From contig NZ_JAAITI010000017.1 in assembly GCF_013304735.1 (NCBI RefSeq), positions 1-64,000 on the forward strand: DNA of 64,000 nt. The letters run 5' to 3'. Below, one piece after another: positions 50,088 through 58,142 of this stretch (position 1 is the stretch's first letter; each line of letters starts with the position of its first letter). Below the pieces are notes generated by a model, which worked only from the letters and a program-made list of their open reading frames with translations, searched no databases and was not told the origin of the DNA. This DNA is from Blautia luti (GTDB lineage: Bacteria > Bacillota > Clostridia > Lachnospirales > Lachnospiraceae). The position numbers and the translations under genes were made by a program.

Positions 50088-51963
50088 CTTTCTCCGCCTC
50101 CTGTCTGCCCAGCAATACCACAATGGCGCGGGGGCCTATTTCGATTGATTTTTTATATTCTTCTTTCTCTTCCAGATGGAATCCTGTTCCGTGAAGAGAG
50201 GTATCTGCGATTTTTTTCCAGCACATGCCTTCCGGGAGATTGGGCAGAGCAAGGCTCCGGTTTTCCCAGTGGAAATTATAGCCGATGTAAATAAAATCAT
50301 CCTCTGCAGCTTCCAGATCCTCTTTTTCCCTTGCATAGGCTCCGTAGTACATCATACCGAGAAGCCTGCTGGTATTCTCATAGCTCAGATACCAGGCACG
50401 TTCCCCGTGAAGAGACACGTCCGGGAACCCCTTGGTCAGATAATCTACCCCTTTCAGTTCCACCGGCATATGAAGAACGGGATGGGCTTTACGAAAAGCA
50501 ATGGCATCCTTTATGAATTCCCTCAGTCCCTGGTTTCTGGAAAGGCCCTTCCAGTCTGTCCAGCCGGTAGCATTATCCTGACAGTAGGCATTATTGTTTC
50601 CACTCTGGGAATTGCCGAATTCATCGCCGTGATAGATCATGGGCACACCCTGACTCAACAGCATCATCAAAAAGGCATTTTTAATCTGGCGCTCCCTCAT
50701 CTGACGGACGGAAACCTTACGGGTAGGGCCTTCCACACCACAGTTCCAGGAATAATTATAGCTGCTTCCGTCCTGATTGCCCTCGCCATTGGCCTCGTTA
50801 TGTTTATAATTGTAGCTCACCAGGTCATTCATGGTAAATCCGTCCTGGCACACCATGTAATTGATTACTCCATGATTCTCGCTGTTATGACGGATATGCC
50901 ATGCTGCAGCCTCCACCATACCTTCATCGCTTTTCAGGAAACGGCGCATATCCTGGAGAAAATTCATATTGCTCTCTGCTCCGCAACGTCTGGCCGGAAG
51001 CTTTCCTCTGTAAAAATGATCAAAATCAAAGCCCTGGAAGATCAGTTTTGCTCCGGAAAGGATTCCGTCCCTGAGAAGCATCTCCCGGTTAAAGCCCTCT
51101 CCCAACACATGAAATCCATCTACATGGTAAAAATCTCTCCAGAACTGCAGGGCCCGAAGAGCCATCAGGCTGTCTGTTTCCTCCGGAAAATAGAATTCCA
51201 TGATACAGGCAATGCCGTTCCTGTGCAGCTCCCGGATCAGATACCGGAACTCCTGCTCCGGTTCTCTGGTACTGCAGTAAGCACTCTTCGGGCTGAAATA
51301 AAAGCCGGAAGCATAGCCCCAGTAATTCACTACATTTTCCTTTCGGCGGGTCTTGATGTGTTCACTGCCTTCCTTCGGTTTACTGATCGGAACCTCACAG
51401 AATTCATAGGCAGGCATCAGTTCAATGGCATTGATCCCCAGCTCTTTCCAGTAAGAGATCATCTCTGTCAGGCCAAGGAAAGTTCCCTTATGGGAAACCA
51501 TCTTTCTGGCAAGCTTCGTATAACCACGGACATGAAGCTTGTACAGGATCATATTTTCGTATTCTACTGCCGGCGCAGTTTCATTTTCCCAGCCGGAAAC
51601 ATTCTCATTAAGGAAGCGACAGCGAACCTCCTTTTCCGGATCGTAAGGTACTCCGAAATGTTCTCTCCCGTGAAGTCCGTATGCATACGGATCCTGCACG
51701 ATCTCACCGTCTATTTTATAATTATATTCAAAATCCTTCAGAGAAGCACTGCACAGTTTCAGTGCCCACACACGTCCTGTATGGAAATCCTTCGGAAAAA
51801 CGATCTCCACCGGTGCGGCAGCTCCTCTTTTTTTATATAAAAGCAGGGACACTTCGGAATCTTCCGATGCCTCCACTGCAAAATTATAACCGCCCTCCAA
51901 TTTATTGGCTCCAAGTATCAGCGGCTGACCTTTTTCCACTCGACCTAATCTGCGGCTTGCCAA
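50038..51963 (-). CDS. GH13 glycogen-debranching-like protein with lost catalytic residues
   Basis: The sequence follows isoamylase/GlgX-type GH13 proteins: an N-terminal CBM48-like domain (LGRVEKGQPLILGANKLEGGYNFAV), the barrel, and the long conserved DGFTMNDLVSYNYKHNEANGE. Yet the catalytic positions are changed. In region II the usual GFRFD is DGFHVL, so the nucleophile Asp is Leu287. In region III the LIAEPWD of relatives is LIFQGFD, so the acid/base Glu is Gln310. In region IV His-Asp is Gln373-Asp374. Hydrolysis is therefore unlikely. I start at TTG 51963 (641 aa), 7 bases after AGGAGG; an upstream GTG at 52029 overlapping the exoA stop is the alternative. Confidence 0.85.
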   Translation of the reverse strand: MASRRLGRVEKGQPLILGANKLEGGYNFAVEASEDSEVSLLLYKKRGAAAPVEIVFPKDFHTGRVWALKLCSASLKDFEYNYKIDGEIVQDPYAYGLHGREHFGVPYDPEKEVRCRFLNENVSGWENETAPAVEYENMILYKLHVRGYTKLARKMVSHKGTFLGLTEMISYWKELGINAIELMPAYEFCEVPISKPKEGSEHIKTRRKENVVNYWGYASGFYFSPKSAYCSTREPEQEFRYLIRELHRNGIACIMEFYFPEETDSLMALRALQFWRDFYHVDGFHVLGEGFNREMLLRDGILSGAKLIFQGFDFDHFYRGKLPARRCGAESNMNFLQDMRRFLKSDEGMVEAAAWHIRHNSENHGVINYMVCQDGFTMNDLVSYNYKHNEANGEGNQDGSSYNYSWNCGVEGPTRKVSVRQMRERQIKNAFLMMLLSQGVPMIYHGDEFGNSQSGNNNAYCQDNATGWTDWKGLSRNQGLREFIKDAIAFRKAHPVLHMPVELKGVDYLTKGFPDVSLHGERAWYLSYENTSRLLGMMYYGAYAREKEDLEAAEDDFIYIGYNFHWENRSLALPNLPEGMCWKKIADTSLHGTGFHLEEKEEYKKSIEIGPRAIVVLLGRQEAEKDAIMAPVAALQDHHEA

Positions 51964-52025
51964 GGCAACTCCTCCTTTTCTCTTTTTATTATTGAAATCC
52001 ATGGAAATCCGTTTCGCCAGATCCG

Positions 52026-52781
52026 TCACAGATCAATATCCAGCTCAATCGGGCAATGATCGGATCCCATGATCTCTCCGTGGATCTTCGCATCCTGAAG
52101 CTTTTCTTTCAGGGAAGGGGAAACAAGGAAATAGTCGATACGCCAGCCGGCGTTCTTCTCTCGTGCACGGAAACGGTAGGACCACCAGGAGTAAACACCC
52201 TCTTTATCCGGATAAAAATAGCGGAATGTATCAATAAAGCCACTCTCAAGAGCTCTGGTAAAGCAGGCTCTCTCTTCATCCGTAAAGCCTGCATTTTTGC
52301 GGTTGGTCTTCGGGTTCTTGAGATCGATCTCCTGATGTGCCACATTAAGGTCGCCACAGCAGATCACCGGTTTCTTCTCCTGCAGTTTCAGGAGATAAGC
52401 CAGAAAATCCTCTTCCCATTTCATACGGTATTCCAGACGGCGGAGCTCGCTCTGGGAGTTGGGAGTATATACAGTCACAAAATAATACTCTTCAAATTCC
52501 AGCGTGATGACACGTCCTTCTTTGTCATGCTCCTCTATCCCGATCCCGTAAGCCGCAGACAACGGCTCCCTCTTCGTAAAAATGGCTGTACCTGAATAGC
52601 CTCTGCGATTTGCGTAGTTCCAGTACTGATGATATCCGGGAAGCTCCAGCTTCACCTGTCCCTGCTGGCATTTCGTCTCCTGCAGACAGAAAATATCCGC
52701 ATCCAGCTCATGAAAGCGTTCCTCAAAGCCCTTGGTGATACAGGCCCGGATCCCATTTACATTCCAGGAAATAAATTTCAT
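52026..52781 (-). CDS. exoA: Exodeoxyribonuclease III
   Basis: This AP endonuclease/3'-5' exonuclease acts in base-excision repair. The 251-residue protein has the exonuclease-endonuclease-phosphatase motifs MKFISWNVNGIRA, FCLQETK (metal Glu), GDLNVAHQEIDL (Asp, Asn), RIDYFLVS and GSDHCPIELDI (catalytic His). The start is ATG 52781; GAGGAG lies a rather long 13 bases upstream, and an earlier in-frame ATG has no site. It leads the exoA-GH13-DUF5662 run. Confidence 0.95.
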   Translation of the reverse strand: MKFISWNVNGIRACITKGFEERFHELDADIFCLQETKCQQGQVKLELPGYHQYWNYANRRGYSGTAIFTKREPLSAAYGIGIEEHDKEGRVITLEFEEYYFVTVYTPNSQSELRRLEYRMKWEEDFLAYLLKLQEKKPVICCGDLNVAHQEIDLKNPKTNRKNAGFTDEERACFTRALESGFIDTFRYFYPDKEGVYSWWSYRFRAREKNAGWRIDYFLVSPSLKEKLQDAKIHGEIMGSDHCPIELDIDL

Positions 52782-52819
52782 ATTTTTATATTTTCTCCTC
52801 ATTTTTTCGTCATATTTTT

Positions 52820-52848
52820 ATTATATCTCACATTGTCGGATTAAGCAA
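52820..52848 (-). promoter_or_regulatory. Promoter of exoA
   Basis: TTGCTT and TATAAT are 17 bases apart on minus. It faces away from the promoter of the DUF1292 gene about 40 bases to the right. Confidence 0.65.
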
Positions 52849-52888
52849 AAAATATTTTGAAAGTTTTCTCAGGCTCTCAAATATTTTG

Positions 52889-52917
52889 TTGCTGTTCTAC
52901 GTCATATCTGTTAAAAT
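52889..52917 (+). promoter_or_regulatory. Promoter of the DUF1292 gene
   Basis: TTGCTG and TAAAAT on plus are 17 bases apart, about 65 bases before the ATG at 52983. Confidence 0.6.
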
Positions 52918-52982
52918 GTTCTTTATATCATGCAGAGCTGCCTTCTTATTCACAGGCAGTAGCAGAACGGAGGATTTCTTTT

Positions 52983-53357
52983 ATGAGTGATGAATTTAAC
53001 AAAAGCGGATGCACACCAAGTGACTGCGCTTCCTGCACAGCCAACTGTGAAAGTAAGGTAGACGAGGCACACCATACTATTACCCTGACTATGGATGATG
53101 ATACAGAGGTAGAATGTGCCATCCTTACTATTTTCCCTGTAGAGAACAAAGAATATATCGCACTTCTCCCACTGGATGAGAACGGCCAGAATGAGACCGG
53201 TGAGGTTTATCTCTACAGCTTCTCCCGCACAGCAGACGGCGATCCGATGCTGGCAAACATCGAAGATGATGAAGAGTACGACGCTGCCGCAAATGCCTTT
53301 AACGCAGTCGTGGAAAAAGCACGTGCAGACGAGGAATCCGACGCACCTCTCAGCTAA
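52983..53357 (+). CDS. DUF1292 protein with N-terminal cysteine cluster
   Basis: This 124-residue acidic protein carries a DUF1292 domain (HTITLTMDDDTEVECAILTIFPVENKEYIALLPLD ... VYLYSF ... DDEEYDAAANAFNAVVEK). Ahead of it is a short cysteine-rich stretch, CTPSDCASCTANC, within residues 9-22, which could bind zinc or an iron-sulfur cluster. The function of DUF1292 proteins is not known. The start has CGGAGG 9 bases upstream, whereas a longer reading would include the promoter. It is convergent with dut and shares its terminator. Confidence 0.88.
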   Translation: MSDEFNKSGCTPSDCASCTANCESKVDEAHHTITLTMDDDTEVECAILTIFPVENKEYIALLPLDENGQNETGEVYLYSFSRTADGDPMLANIEDDEEYDAAANAFNAVVEKARADEESDAPLS

Positions 53358-53385
53358 ACAAGGCATTTACCAAAAACAGTACTTA

Positions 53386-53456
53386 CAAAAAACAAGCCCG
53401 GAAAATCGGATGTATGTGGTCTTCACACCTCCGCCTTCCGGGCTTTTGTTTTATTT
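53386..53456. terminator. Bidirectional terminator between DUF1292 and dut genes
   Basis: AAACAAGCCCGGAA pairs with TTCCGGGCTTTTGTTT across a loop of about 35 bases that can itself fold. A and T tracts flank both sides. Confidence 0.78.
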
Positions 53457-53963
53457 TGTGGTGCTTCCGAAACCACCGTTTCTTACTGCATCTGCATCAT
53501 CATCCACGGTAATTCCGTACTCCACGAAGATTCCCTGCATGAATCCGGTTCCTGCCGGGATCTGGATGGTCTTATCTTCTCTGGTATCGTTGGTCAGCTT
53601 GGCAAAGATATGGCCTTCGTTGTCAGAGAAGAAATAATCGCTGTCAATGATCCCTACTGTATTATTCAGCTGCAGACGGAATTTGAATCCCAGTCCGCTT
53701 CTCGGATAACATTTCAGGACCCAGCCTTCTTCCATCTCCACACGGATGCCAGTGGGGATCTTAACGATCTCGCCCGGTTTCATGGTCACATCCACCGGTG
53801 CATAAAAATCGTATCCCGCACTTCCGGTTGTGGCTCTCTTCGGAAGTTTCAGGCTGTCGTAGATATTACAGATCTCTTCTTCTGAATACTGTTCAAAAGT
53901 ATCCTTCCAGTCCTTTGCAAACTGTTCAAAACTTACCTTGTGAAATTTCGCAATTCTTTTCAT
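53451..53963 (-). CDS. dut: dUTP diphosphatase
   Basis: The trimeric enzyme hydrolyses dUTP to dUMP, keeping uracil out of DNA. Of its motifs, AGYDFYAP, PRSGLGFKF, GIIDSDYF and the flexible C-terminal arm GGFGSTTK are visible. At 170 residues it is about 25 longer than most because of an N-terminal helical extension (KVSFEQFAKDWKDTFEQYSEEEI). I start at ATG 53963 with GGGAG 11 bases upstream; an earlier GTG overlapping the nrdG stop is possible. Confidence 0.93.
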   Translation of the reverse strand: MKRIAKFHKVSFEQFAKDWKDTFEQYSEEEICNIYDSLKLPKRATTGSAGYDFYAPVDVTMKPGEIVKIPTGIRVEMEEGWVLKCYPRSGLGFKFRLQLNNTVGIIDSDYFFSDNEGHIFAKLTNDTREDKTIQIPAGTGFMQGIFVEYGITVDDDADAVRNGGFGSTTK

Positions 53964-54007
53964 TTTTCGTTCCACTCCCAATGGGTAATTTGGAGAAATC
54001 CCTCCGG

Positions 54008-54499
54008 TCACTCCACATACAGAACCACACGGTTCTCACGGAGTGATGCCCGTACATCGATCACACGCTGGTTTGAGGAACCTTTCCATTTCAGGAGGAC
54101 TTCTTTCTTATCGACCTGAAATTCTCCGTCCACACAGACATCCAGATAATGGATGATCTCGTACTGCTGGATCTCTTCCCAGAGAGAACCGGTATATAAC
54201 CAGATGGTCTTATCCGGATACTTCTCTCTGATCTCTCTTGCAAGAGCTGTTACCTCAGCGATATTGGAAGGATGCAGGGGATCTCCTCCTGAGAATGTGA
54301 TCCCGCTGATATAATCCTTGTCCAGCTCTGCAAATATCTCAGCTCGCTCGCTGTCCGTAAATGGGAGACCTCCGTTCGGATCCCAGGTAATGGGATTCTG
54401 GCACTCCCGGCAGCCATGTGAACAGCCGGCCACCCAGAGTACTACACGAAGTCCGTCTCCGTTTAACATATCGTCCTTGGTAATATTGTGATATCTCAT
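54008..54499 (-). CDS. nrdG: Anaerobic ribonucleotide reductase activating protein
   Basis: NrdG is a radical-SAM enzyme that installs the glycyl radical in anaerobic ribonucleotide reductase NrdD. The cluster-binding CxxxCxxC motif is CSHGCRECQNP, and the glycine-rich SAM site is ITFSGGDPLHP. The 163-residue length fits. NrdD is not in the window. The gene sits three bases after pnp and before dut, grouping two nucleotide-metabolism enzymes behind pnp. No separate promoter is evident. Confidence 0.94.
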   Translation of the reverse strand: MRYHNITKDDMLNGDGLRVVLWVAGCSHGCRECQNPITWDPNGGLPFTDSERAEIFAELDKDYISGITFSGGDPLHPSNIAEVTALAREIREKYPDKTIWLYTGSLWEEIQQYEIIHYLDVCVDGEFQVDKKEVLLKWKGSSNQRVIDVRASLRENRVVLYVE

Positions 54500-54502
54500 A
54501 AC

Positions 54503-56596
54503 TTATGCTTCTTCCGGTACATCCTTCATGCTGAAGCTGATTCTTCCCATCTTGTCCTTGCCAAGGCAGATAACTTTAACCTTGTCACCAAGTGTGAGAA
54601 CATCCTCAACACGGTTGATTCTCTGTTTGGAGATCTTGGAAATGTGTACCATTCCCTCCTTGCCCGGTGCAAACTCAAGGAACGCACCAAACTCTTTGAT
54701 GCTGACTACGCGTCCTGTAAAGATCTGTCCTGCCTCAAACTCGGTAGTGATGATCTCGATCATACGTTTCGCCTCATCCATACCCTTCTGGTCTGTTCCG
54801 CAGATGGAAACTGCACCGTCATCTGTGATGTCGATCTTCACACCTGTACGCTCGATGATGGTGTTGATGGTCTTTCCTCTCTGACCAACTACGTCACCGA
54901 TCTTCTGCGGGTCGATCTGGATCTGGATGATCTTCGGAGCAAACTCGCCAACGCTTGTACGAGGCTTGTCGATGCATTTCTCCATAACTTCTGTGAGGAT
55001 ATACTCTCTTGCCTCTTTTGTTCTGCGGATTGCTTCCTCAACGATCGGTCTTGTAAGACCATGGATCTTGATATCCATCTGGATCGCTGTGATTCCATCA
55101 TGTGTTCCGGCTACCTTGAAGTCCATATCTCCGAAGAAGTCCTCAAGGCCCTGGATATCTGTAAGAACGATGTAATCATCGTCTGTCTCGCCTGTAACAA
55201 GTCCGCAGGAGATACCTGCAACCGGTTTCTTGATCGGTACACCTGCAGCCATCAGTGACATGGTAGATGCACAGATACTTGCCTGGGATGTGGAACCGTT
55301 GGACTCAAATGTCTCAGATACGGTACGGATTGCATACGGGAACTCCTCTTCTGTAGGAAGTACCGGTACCAGTGCTCTCTCAGCAAGTGCTCCGTGGCCG
55401 ATCTCACGACGTCCCGGTCCTCTGGAAGGCTTGGTCTCACCTACGGAGTAGGACGGGAAGTTGTAGTGATGCATATATCTCTTAGATGTCTCAAACTCAT
55501 CCAGTCCGTCAAGACGCTGTGCCTCTGTAAGAGGAGCCAGTGTGGTAACGGTACAGATCTGAGTCTGTCCTCTTGTGAACATGGCAGAACCGTGAACTCT
55601 CGGAATGATGTCTGTCTCTGCAGCCAGCGGACGGATCTGTCTGATCTCACGGCCATCCGGACGTTTGTGATCTTTGAGGATCATCTTGCGGACAGTCTTC
55701 TTCTGGTACTGATATACAGCCTCACCAAGAACGGCAAGCCACTCTTCGTTATCTGCAAAAGCTTCTTTCAGCTTGTCTGTGATCTCGCTGATGTTATTCT
55801 CACGTGTCTGTTTGTCATCGGAGAATACGGCAACCTCCATCTCTTCCGGAGGAACGATCTTCTTGATCTCATCAAAGAGTTCCTGCGGTACTGCACAGGA
55901 CTCGTAGGAATGTTTCTCTTTTCCGCACTCTGCTACGATCTGGTCGATGAATTTGATGATCTCCTGGTTTACTTCGTGAGCCTTGTAGATGGCTTCGATC
56001 ATCTTGTCTTCCGGAATCTCGTTGGCTCCGGCCTCGATCATGATAACTTTCTCTCTTGTGGAAGCTACGGTAAGCTGAAGGTCAGAAACTGCCTTCTGTG
56101 CAAGTGTCGGGTTGATGATGAACTCGCCGTCGATCATACCAACCTGTGTGGTTGCACATGGGCCGTCGAACGGAATATCTGAAATACAGGTAGCAATGGA
56201 AGAACCAAGCATAGCCGGGATCTCCGGGTTGCACTCCGGATCAACAGACATAACCATGTCTACCAGTGTTACGTCATTTCTGTAGTCCTTCGGGAACAGC
56301 GGACGCATCGGACGGTCGATAACACGGGATGTAAGGATCGCATGCTCGCTTGCCTTACCCTCTCTCTTGTTGAATCCTCCCGGGATCTTTCCTACTGCGT
56401 ACATTTTCTCCTCATACTCAACGCTTAACGGGAAGAAATCGATTCCTTCTCTTGGCTCTTTGGATGCGGTAGCAGTAGCAAGAACTGTGGTATCACCGTA
56501 GTGCATAAGAGCGGCACCGTTGGCCTGTTTTGCAACACGTCCGATATCTACAGTCAGTGTTCTTCCTGCAAGTTCCATGGAATAACTTTTGTACAT
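54503..56596 (-). CDS. pnp: Polyribonucleotide nucleotidyltransferase (PNPase)
   Basis: PNPase degrades RNA 3'-5' with phosphate and can add tails. The 697-residue protein shows two RNase PH domains (first RVAKQANGAALMHYGDTTVLATATASKEP; second with FTRGQTQICTVTTLAPL and the active-site region GVPIKKPVAGISCGLV), a KH domain (IIERTGVKIDITDDG) and an S1 domain (GQIFTGRVVSIKEFGAFLEFAPGKEGMVHIS). AAGGAG precedes ATG 56596. It follows rpsO, as in most bacteria, behind a leader able to form a long stem. Confidence 0.97.
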   Translation of the reverse strand: MYKSYSMELAGRTLTVDIGRVAKQANGAALMHYGDTTVLATATASKEPREGIDFFPLSVEYEEKMYAVGKIPGGFNKREGKASEHAILTSRVIDRPMRPLFPKDYRNDVTLVDMVMSVDPECNPEIPAMLGSSIATCISDIPFDGPCATTQVGMIDGEFIINPTLAQKAVSDLQLTVASTREKVIMIEAGANEIPEDKMIEAIYKAHEVNQEIIKFIDQIVAECGKEKHSYESCAVPQELFDEIKKIVPPEEMEVAVFSDDKQTRENNISEITDKLKEAFADNEEWLAVLGEAVYQYQKKTVRKMILKDHKRPDGREIRQIRPLAAETDIIPRVHGSAMFTRGQTQICTVTTLAPLTEAQRLDGLDEFETSKRYMHHYNFPSYSVGETKPSRGPGRREIGHGALAERALVPVLPTEEEFPYAIRTVSETFESNGSTSQASICASTMSLMAAGVPIKKPVAGISCGLVTGETDDDYIVLTDIQGLEDFFGDMDFKVAGTHDGITAIQMDIKIHGLTRPIVEEAIRRTKEAREYILTEVMEKCIDKPRTSVGEFAPKIIQIQIDPQKIGDVVGQRGKTINTIIERTGVKIDITDDGAVSICGTDQKGMDEAKRMIEIITTEFEAGQIFTGRVVSIKEFGAFLEFAPGKEGMVHISKISKQRINRVEDVLTLGDKVKVICLGKDKMGRISFSMKDVPEEA

Positions 56597-56635
56597 GTTC
56601 GTTCTCCTTTTCTATATATTGAATTTGACAGGAGC

Positions 56636-56707
56636 CCGAAACAACTGAAAAGACCACTTCCTTTGGGAAAAGATCTCGACCGGAAATGGGCTTTTCAGTA
56701 GTCTCGG
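56636..56707 (-). promoter_or_regulatory. Long imperfect stem in the pnp leader
   Basis: On minus CCGAGACTACTGAAAAG (56691-56707) can pair with CTTTTCAGTTGTTTCGG (56636-56652), 15 of 17 positions being complementary, around a 38-base internal region. In E. coli an RNase III-cut stem in this position allows PNPase to repress its own synthesis. The same logic is a hypothesis here. Confidence 0.6.
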
Positions 56708-56756
56708 AAATCACTCCTGCGGTAATTCCGTCTGTGTTTGTCACACATGTTAAAAT

Positions 56757-56780
56757 GGGGCGGATGGAATCATCCGCCCC
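56757..56780 (-). terminator. Terminator-like hairpin after rpsO
   Basis: A perfect 10-bp GC-rich stem (GGGGCGGATG/CATCCGCCCC) with a 4-base loop lies just after the rpsO stop. Only ATTTT follows, so termination is probably partial and lets pnp be transcribed. Confidence 0.72.
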
Positions 56781-56791
56781 TCCCGTAGCAA

Positions 56792-57058
56792 TTATTTTCT
56801 TAAACCTAATTTCTCAATCAGTGCACGGTATCTTTCGATGTCTGTTTTCTTAAGATAAGCAAGAAGGCCACGTCTCTGACCTACCATTTTCAGAAGACCT
56901 CTTCTGGAATGATGATCTTTGTGGTGTGTTTTAAGGTGCTCTGTAAGCTCCTGGATTCTTGCTGTAAGAACTGCAACCTGAACCTCCGGTGAACCTGTGT
57001 CACCCTCTGTTCTTGCATACTCTTTCATGATTGCTGCTTTCTTCTCTTTAGAAATCAT
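56792..57058 (-). CDS. rpsO: 30S ribosomal protein S15
   Basis: S15 is an early-binding small-subunit protein that organises the central domain of 16S rRNA. The 88-residue sequence is typical, with [23 protein letters not shown] and [27 protein letters not shown], which contact rRNA. AAGGAGG precedes ATG 57058. It has its own promoter and a structured leader. Confidence 0.97.
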   Translation of the reverse strand: MISKEKKAAIMKEYARTEGDTGSPEVQVAVLTARIQELTEHLKTHHKDHHSRRGLLKMVGQRRGLLAYLKKTDIERYRALIEKLGLRK

Positions 57059-57089
57059 TGTTGTTTCCTCCTTGAATTTTTAATTAAAC

Positions 57090-57136
57090 GCCGGGTATTA
57101 AGAAGTGGTCGGAGTCTCCGGCTTCTGAATACTGGC
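57090..57136 (-). promoter_or_regulatory. Structured rpsO leader, candidate S15 autoregulatory element
   Basis: On minus the transcript can fold as nested helices: GCC/GGC, GTATT/AATAC and AGAAG/CTTCT with single mismatched positions between them, enclosing a hairpin built on GGAG/CTCC. It lies between the promoter and the ribosome site, where S15-binding leaders lie in several bacteria. The specific S15 contact motif is not verified. Confidence 0.6.
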
Positions 57137-57152
57137 TTTTTTCACCTCGAAC

Positions 57153-57181
57153 AGTATAGCACACGGTTCCTGACCTGTAAA
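57153..57181 (-). promoter_or_regulatory. Promoter of rpsO
   Basis: TTTACA and TATACT are 17 bases apart on minus, between ribF and the rpsO leader. Confidence 0.68.
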
Positions 57182-57213
57182 CTGTTTTTTTGAAAAGTTT
57201 TTACCGGAAATTT

Positions 57214-58113
57214 TTACTTTTCGAAGCTTTGAAAATAAGCCTTGCCTTTTTCCGCGTCTTTCATAAGCTGTTCTTTCAGAGCTTCTATGGAAGAAAAACG
57301 TTTCTCCGGTCTGGAATAATGAAAGAATTCCACTCTGCAGGGTTCCCCGTAAAGGTCTTCCTCACAGTCAAAGAGATACGTCTCAACACCCAGGAATTTC
57401 TCCCCCACCGTAGGTTTGTATCCTACATTGGTGATTCCTTTAAGGCTTCTGTCCTTAAAATGGGACACTGTATCGTAGACCCCGTTTGGAGGCATCAGCT
57501 TTTCTTTTGCCGGAATAATATTGGTTGTCGGAAGAAGAAATTTATGTCCCATTCCTCTTCCATGTTCGATCACTCCATCCACAAAAAATGGAAAGCCCAG
57601 AAGATCATTGACCTTTTCCATATTGCCTCTTTTCAGTTCCTCACGGATAAAGGTACTGCTGATCTTTCGTTTTCCTTCCATTTCTTTTGGAATCACATCC
57701 ACCGAAAAGCCAAGCTTCTTTCCCATCTCCCGGAGAAGTTCCGGATTTCCCTTGCGTTCATATCCAAACCGGAAATCTTCTCCTACAGCAACGTGTTCTG
57801 CCTGAAGATCCCCCACCAGAATCTCTTTAATAAAAGTGTCTGCTTTCATGTGGCGGATCCTGGCATCCAGCGGGCATTCGATCAGAACATCCACACCTGC
57901 ATCCTCAAGAATCCTGCATCGTTCTTCTTTTGTAAAGATCATCTGGCTTCCGATTCCCAGGGAAAAGAGAACTGTCTGAAGTCCCTTTTCTTTTTGCTCC
58001 AGAATTCTTTCCACCAGTTTCCGGTGTCCACGGTGTATGCCGTCAAATTTTCCAAGTGTTACCGCACTCCCTGACAGGCGCGGAAATTCTCCGTCAATCT
58101 TCAAGTATTCCAT
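57214..58113 (-). CDS. ribF: Bifunctional riboflavin kinase/FAD synthetase
   Basis: RibF makes FMN and then FAD from riboflavin. The N-terminal adenylyltransferase domain has GKFDGIHRGHRKLV (nucleotide-binding HxGH) and ISSTFIREEL; the C-terminal kinase domain has GRGMGHKFLLPTTNI and GVYDTVS. The length of 299 residues is normal. AGGAG precedes ATG 58113. It follows truB by 29 bases, the common truB-ribF pairing. No FMN riboswitch is seen. Confidence 0.96.
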   Translation of the reverse strand: MEYLKIDGEFPRLSGSAVTLGKFDGIHRGHRKLVERILEQKEKGLQTVLFSLGIGSQMIFTKEERCRILEDAGVDVLIECPLDARIRHMKADTFIKEILVGDLQAEHVAVGEDFRFGYERKGNPELLREMGKKLGFSVDVIPKEMEGKRKISSTFIREELKRGNMEKVNDLLGFPFFVDGVIEHGRGMGHKFLLPTTNIIPAKEKLMPPNGVYDTVSHFKDRSLKGITNVGYKPTVGEKFLGVETYLFDCEEDLYGEPCRVEFFHYSRPEKRFSSIEALKEQLMKDAEKGKAYFQSFEK

Positions 58114-58142
58114 ATCTGCTCCTGCAAGTTTTTGTAAAAAAT

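Noticed and set aside
49494-50123. Longer reading of the DUF5662 gene starting at 50123
   Set aside because: The additional residues (WYCWADRRRRK) come from the end of the GH13 gene in another frame, and the good ribosome site supports ATG 50087.
53451-54499. Possible frameshift joining dut and nrdG
   Set aside because: Both are complete, of family length and with their own motifs; the overlap involves only an alternative dut start.
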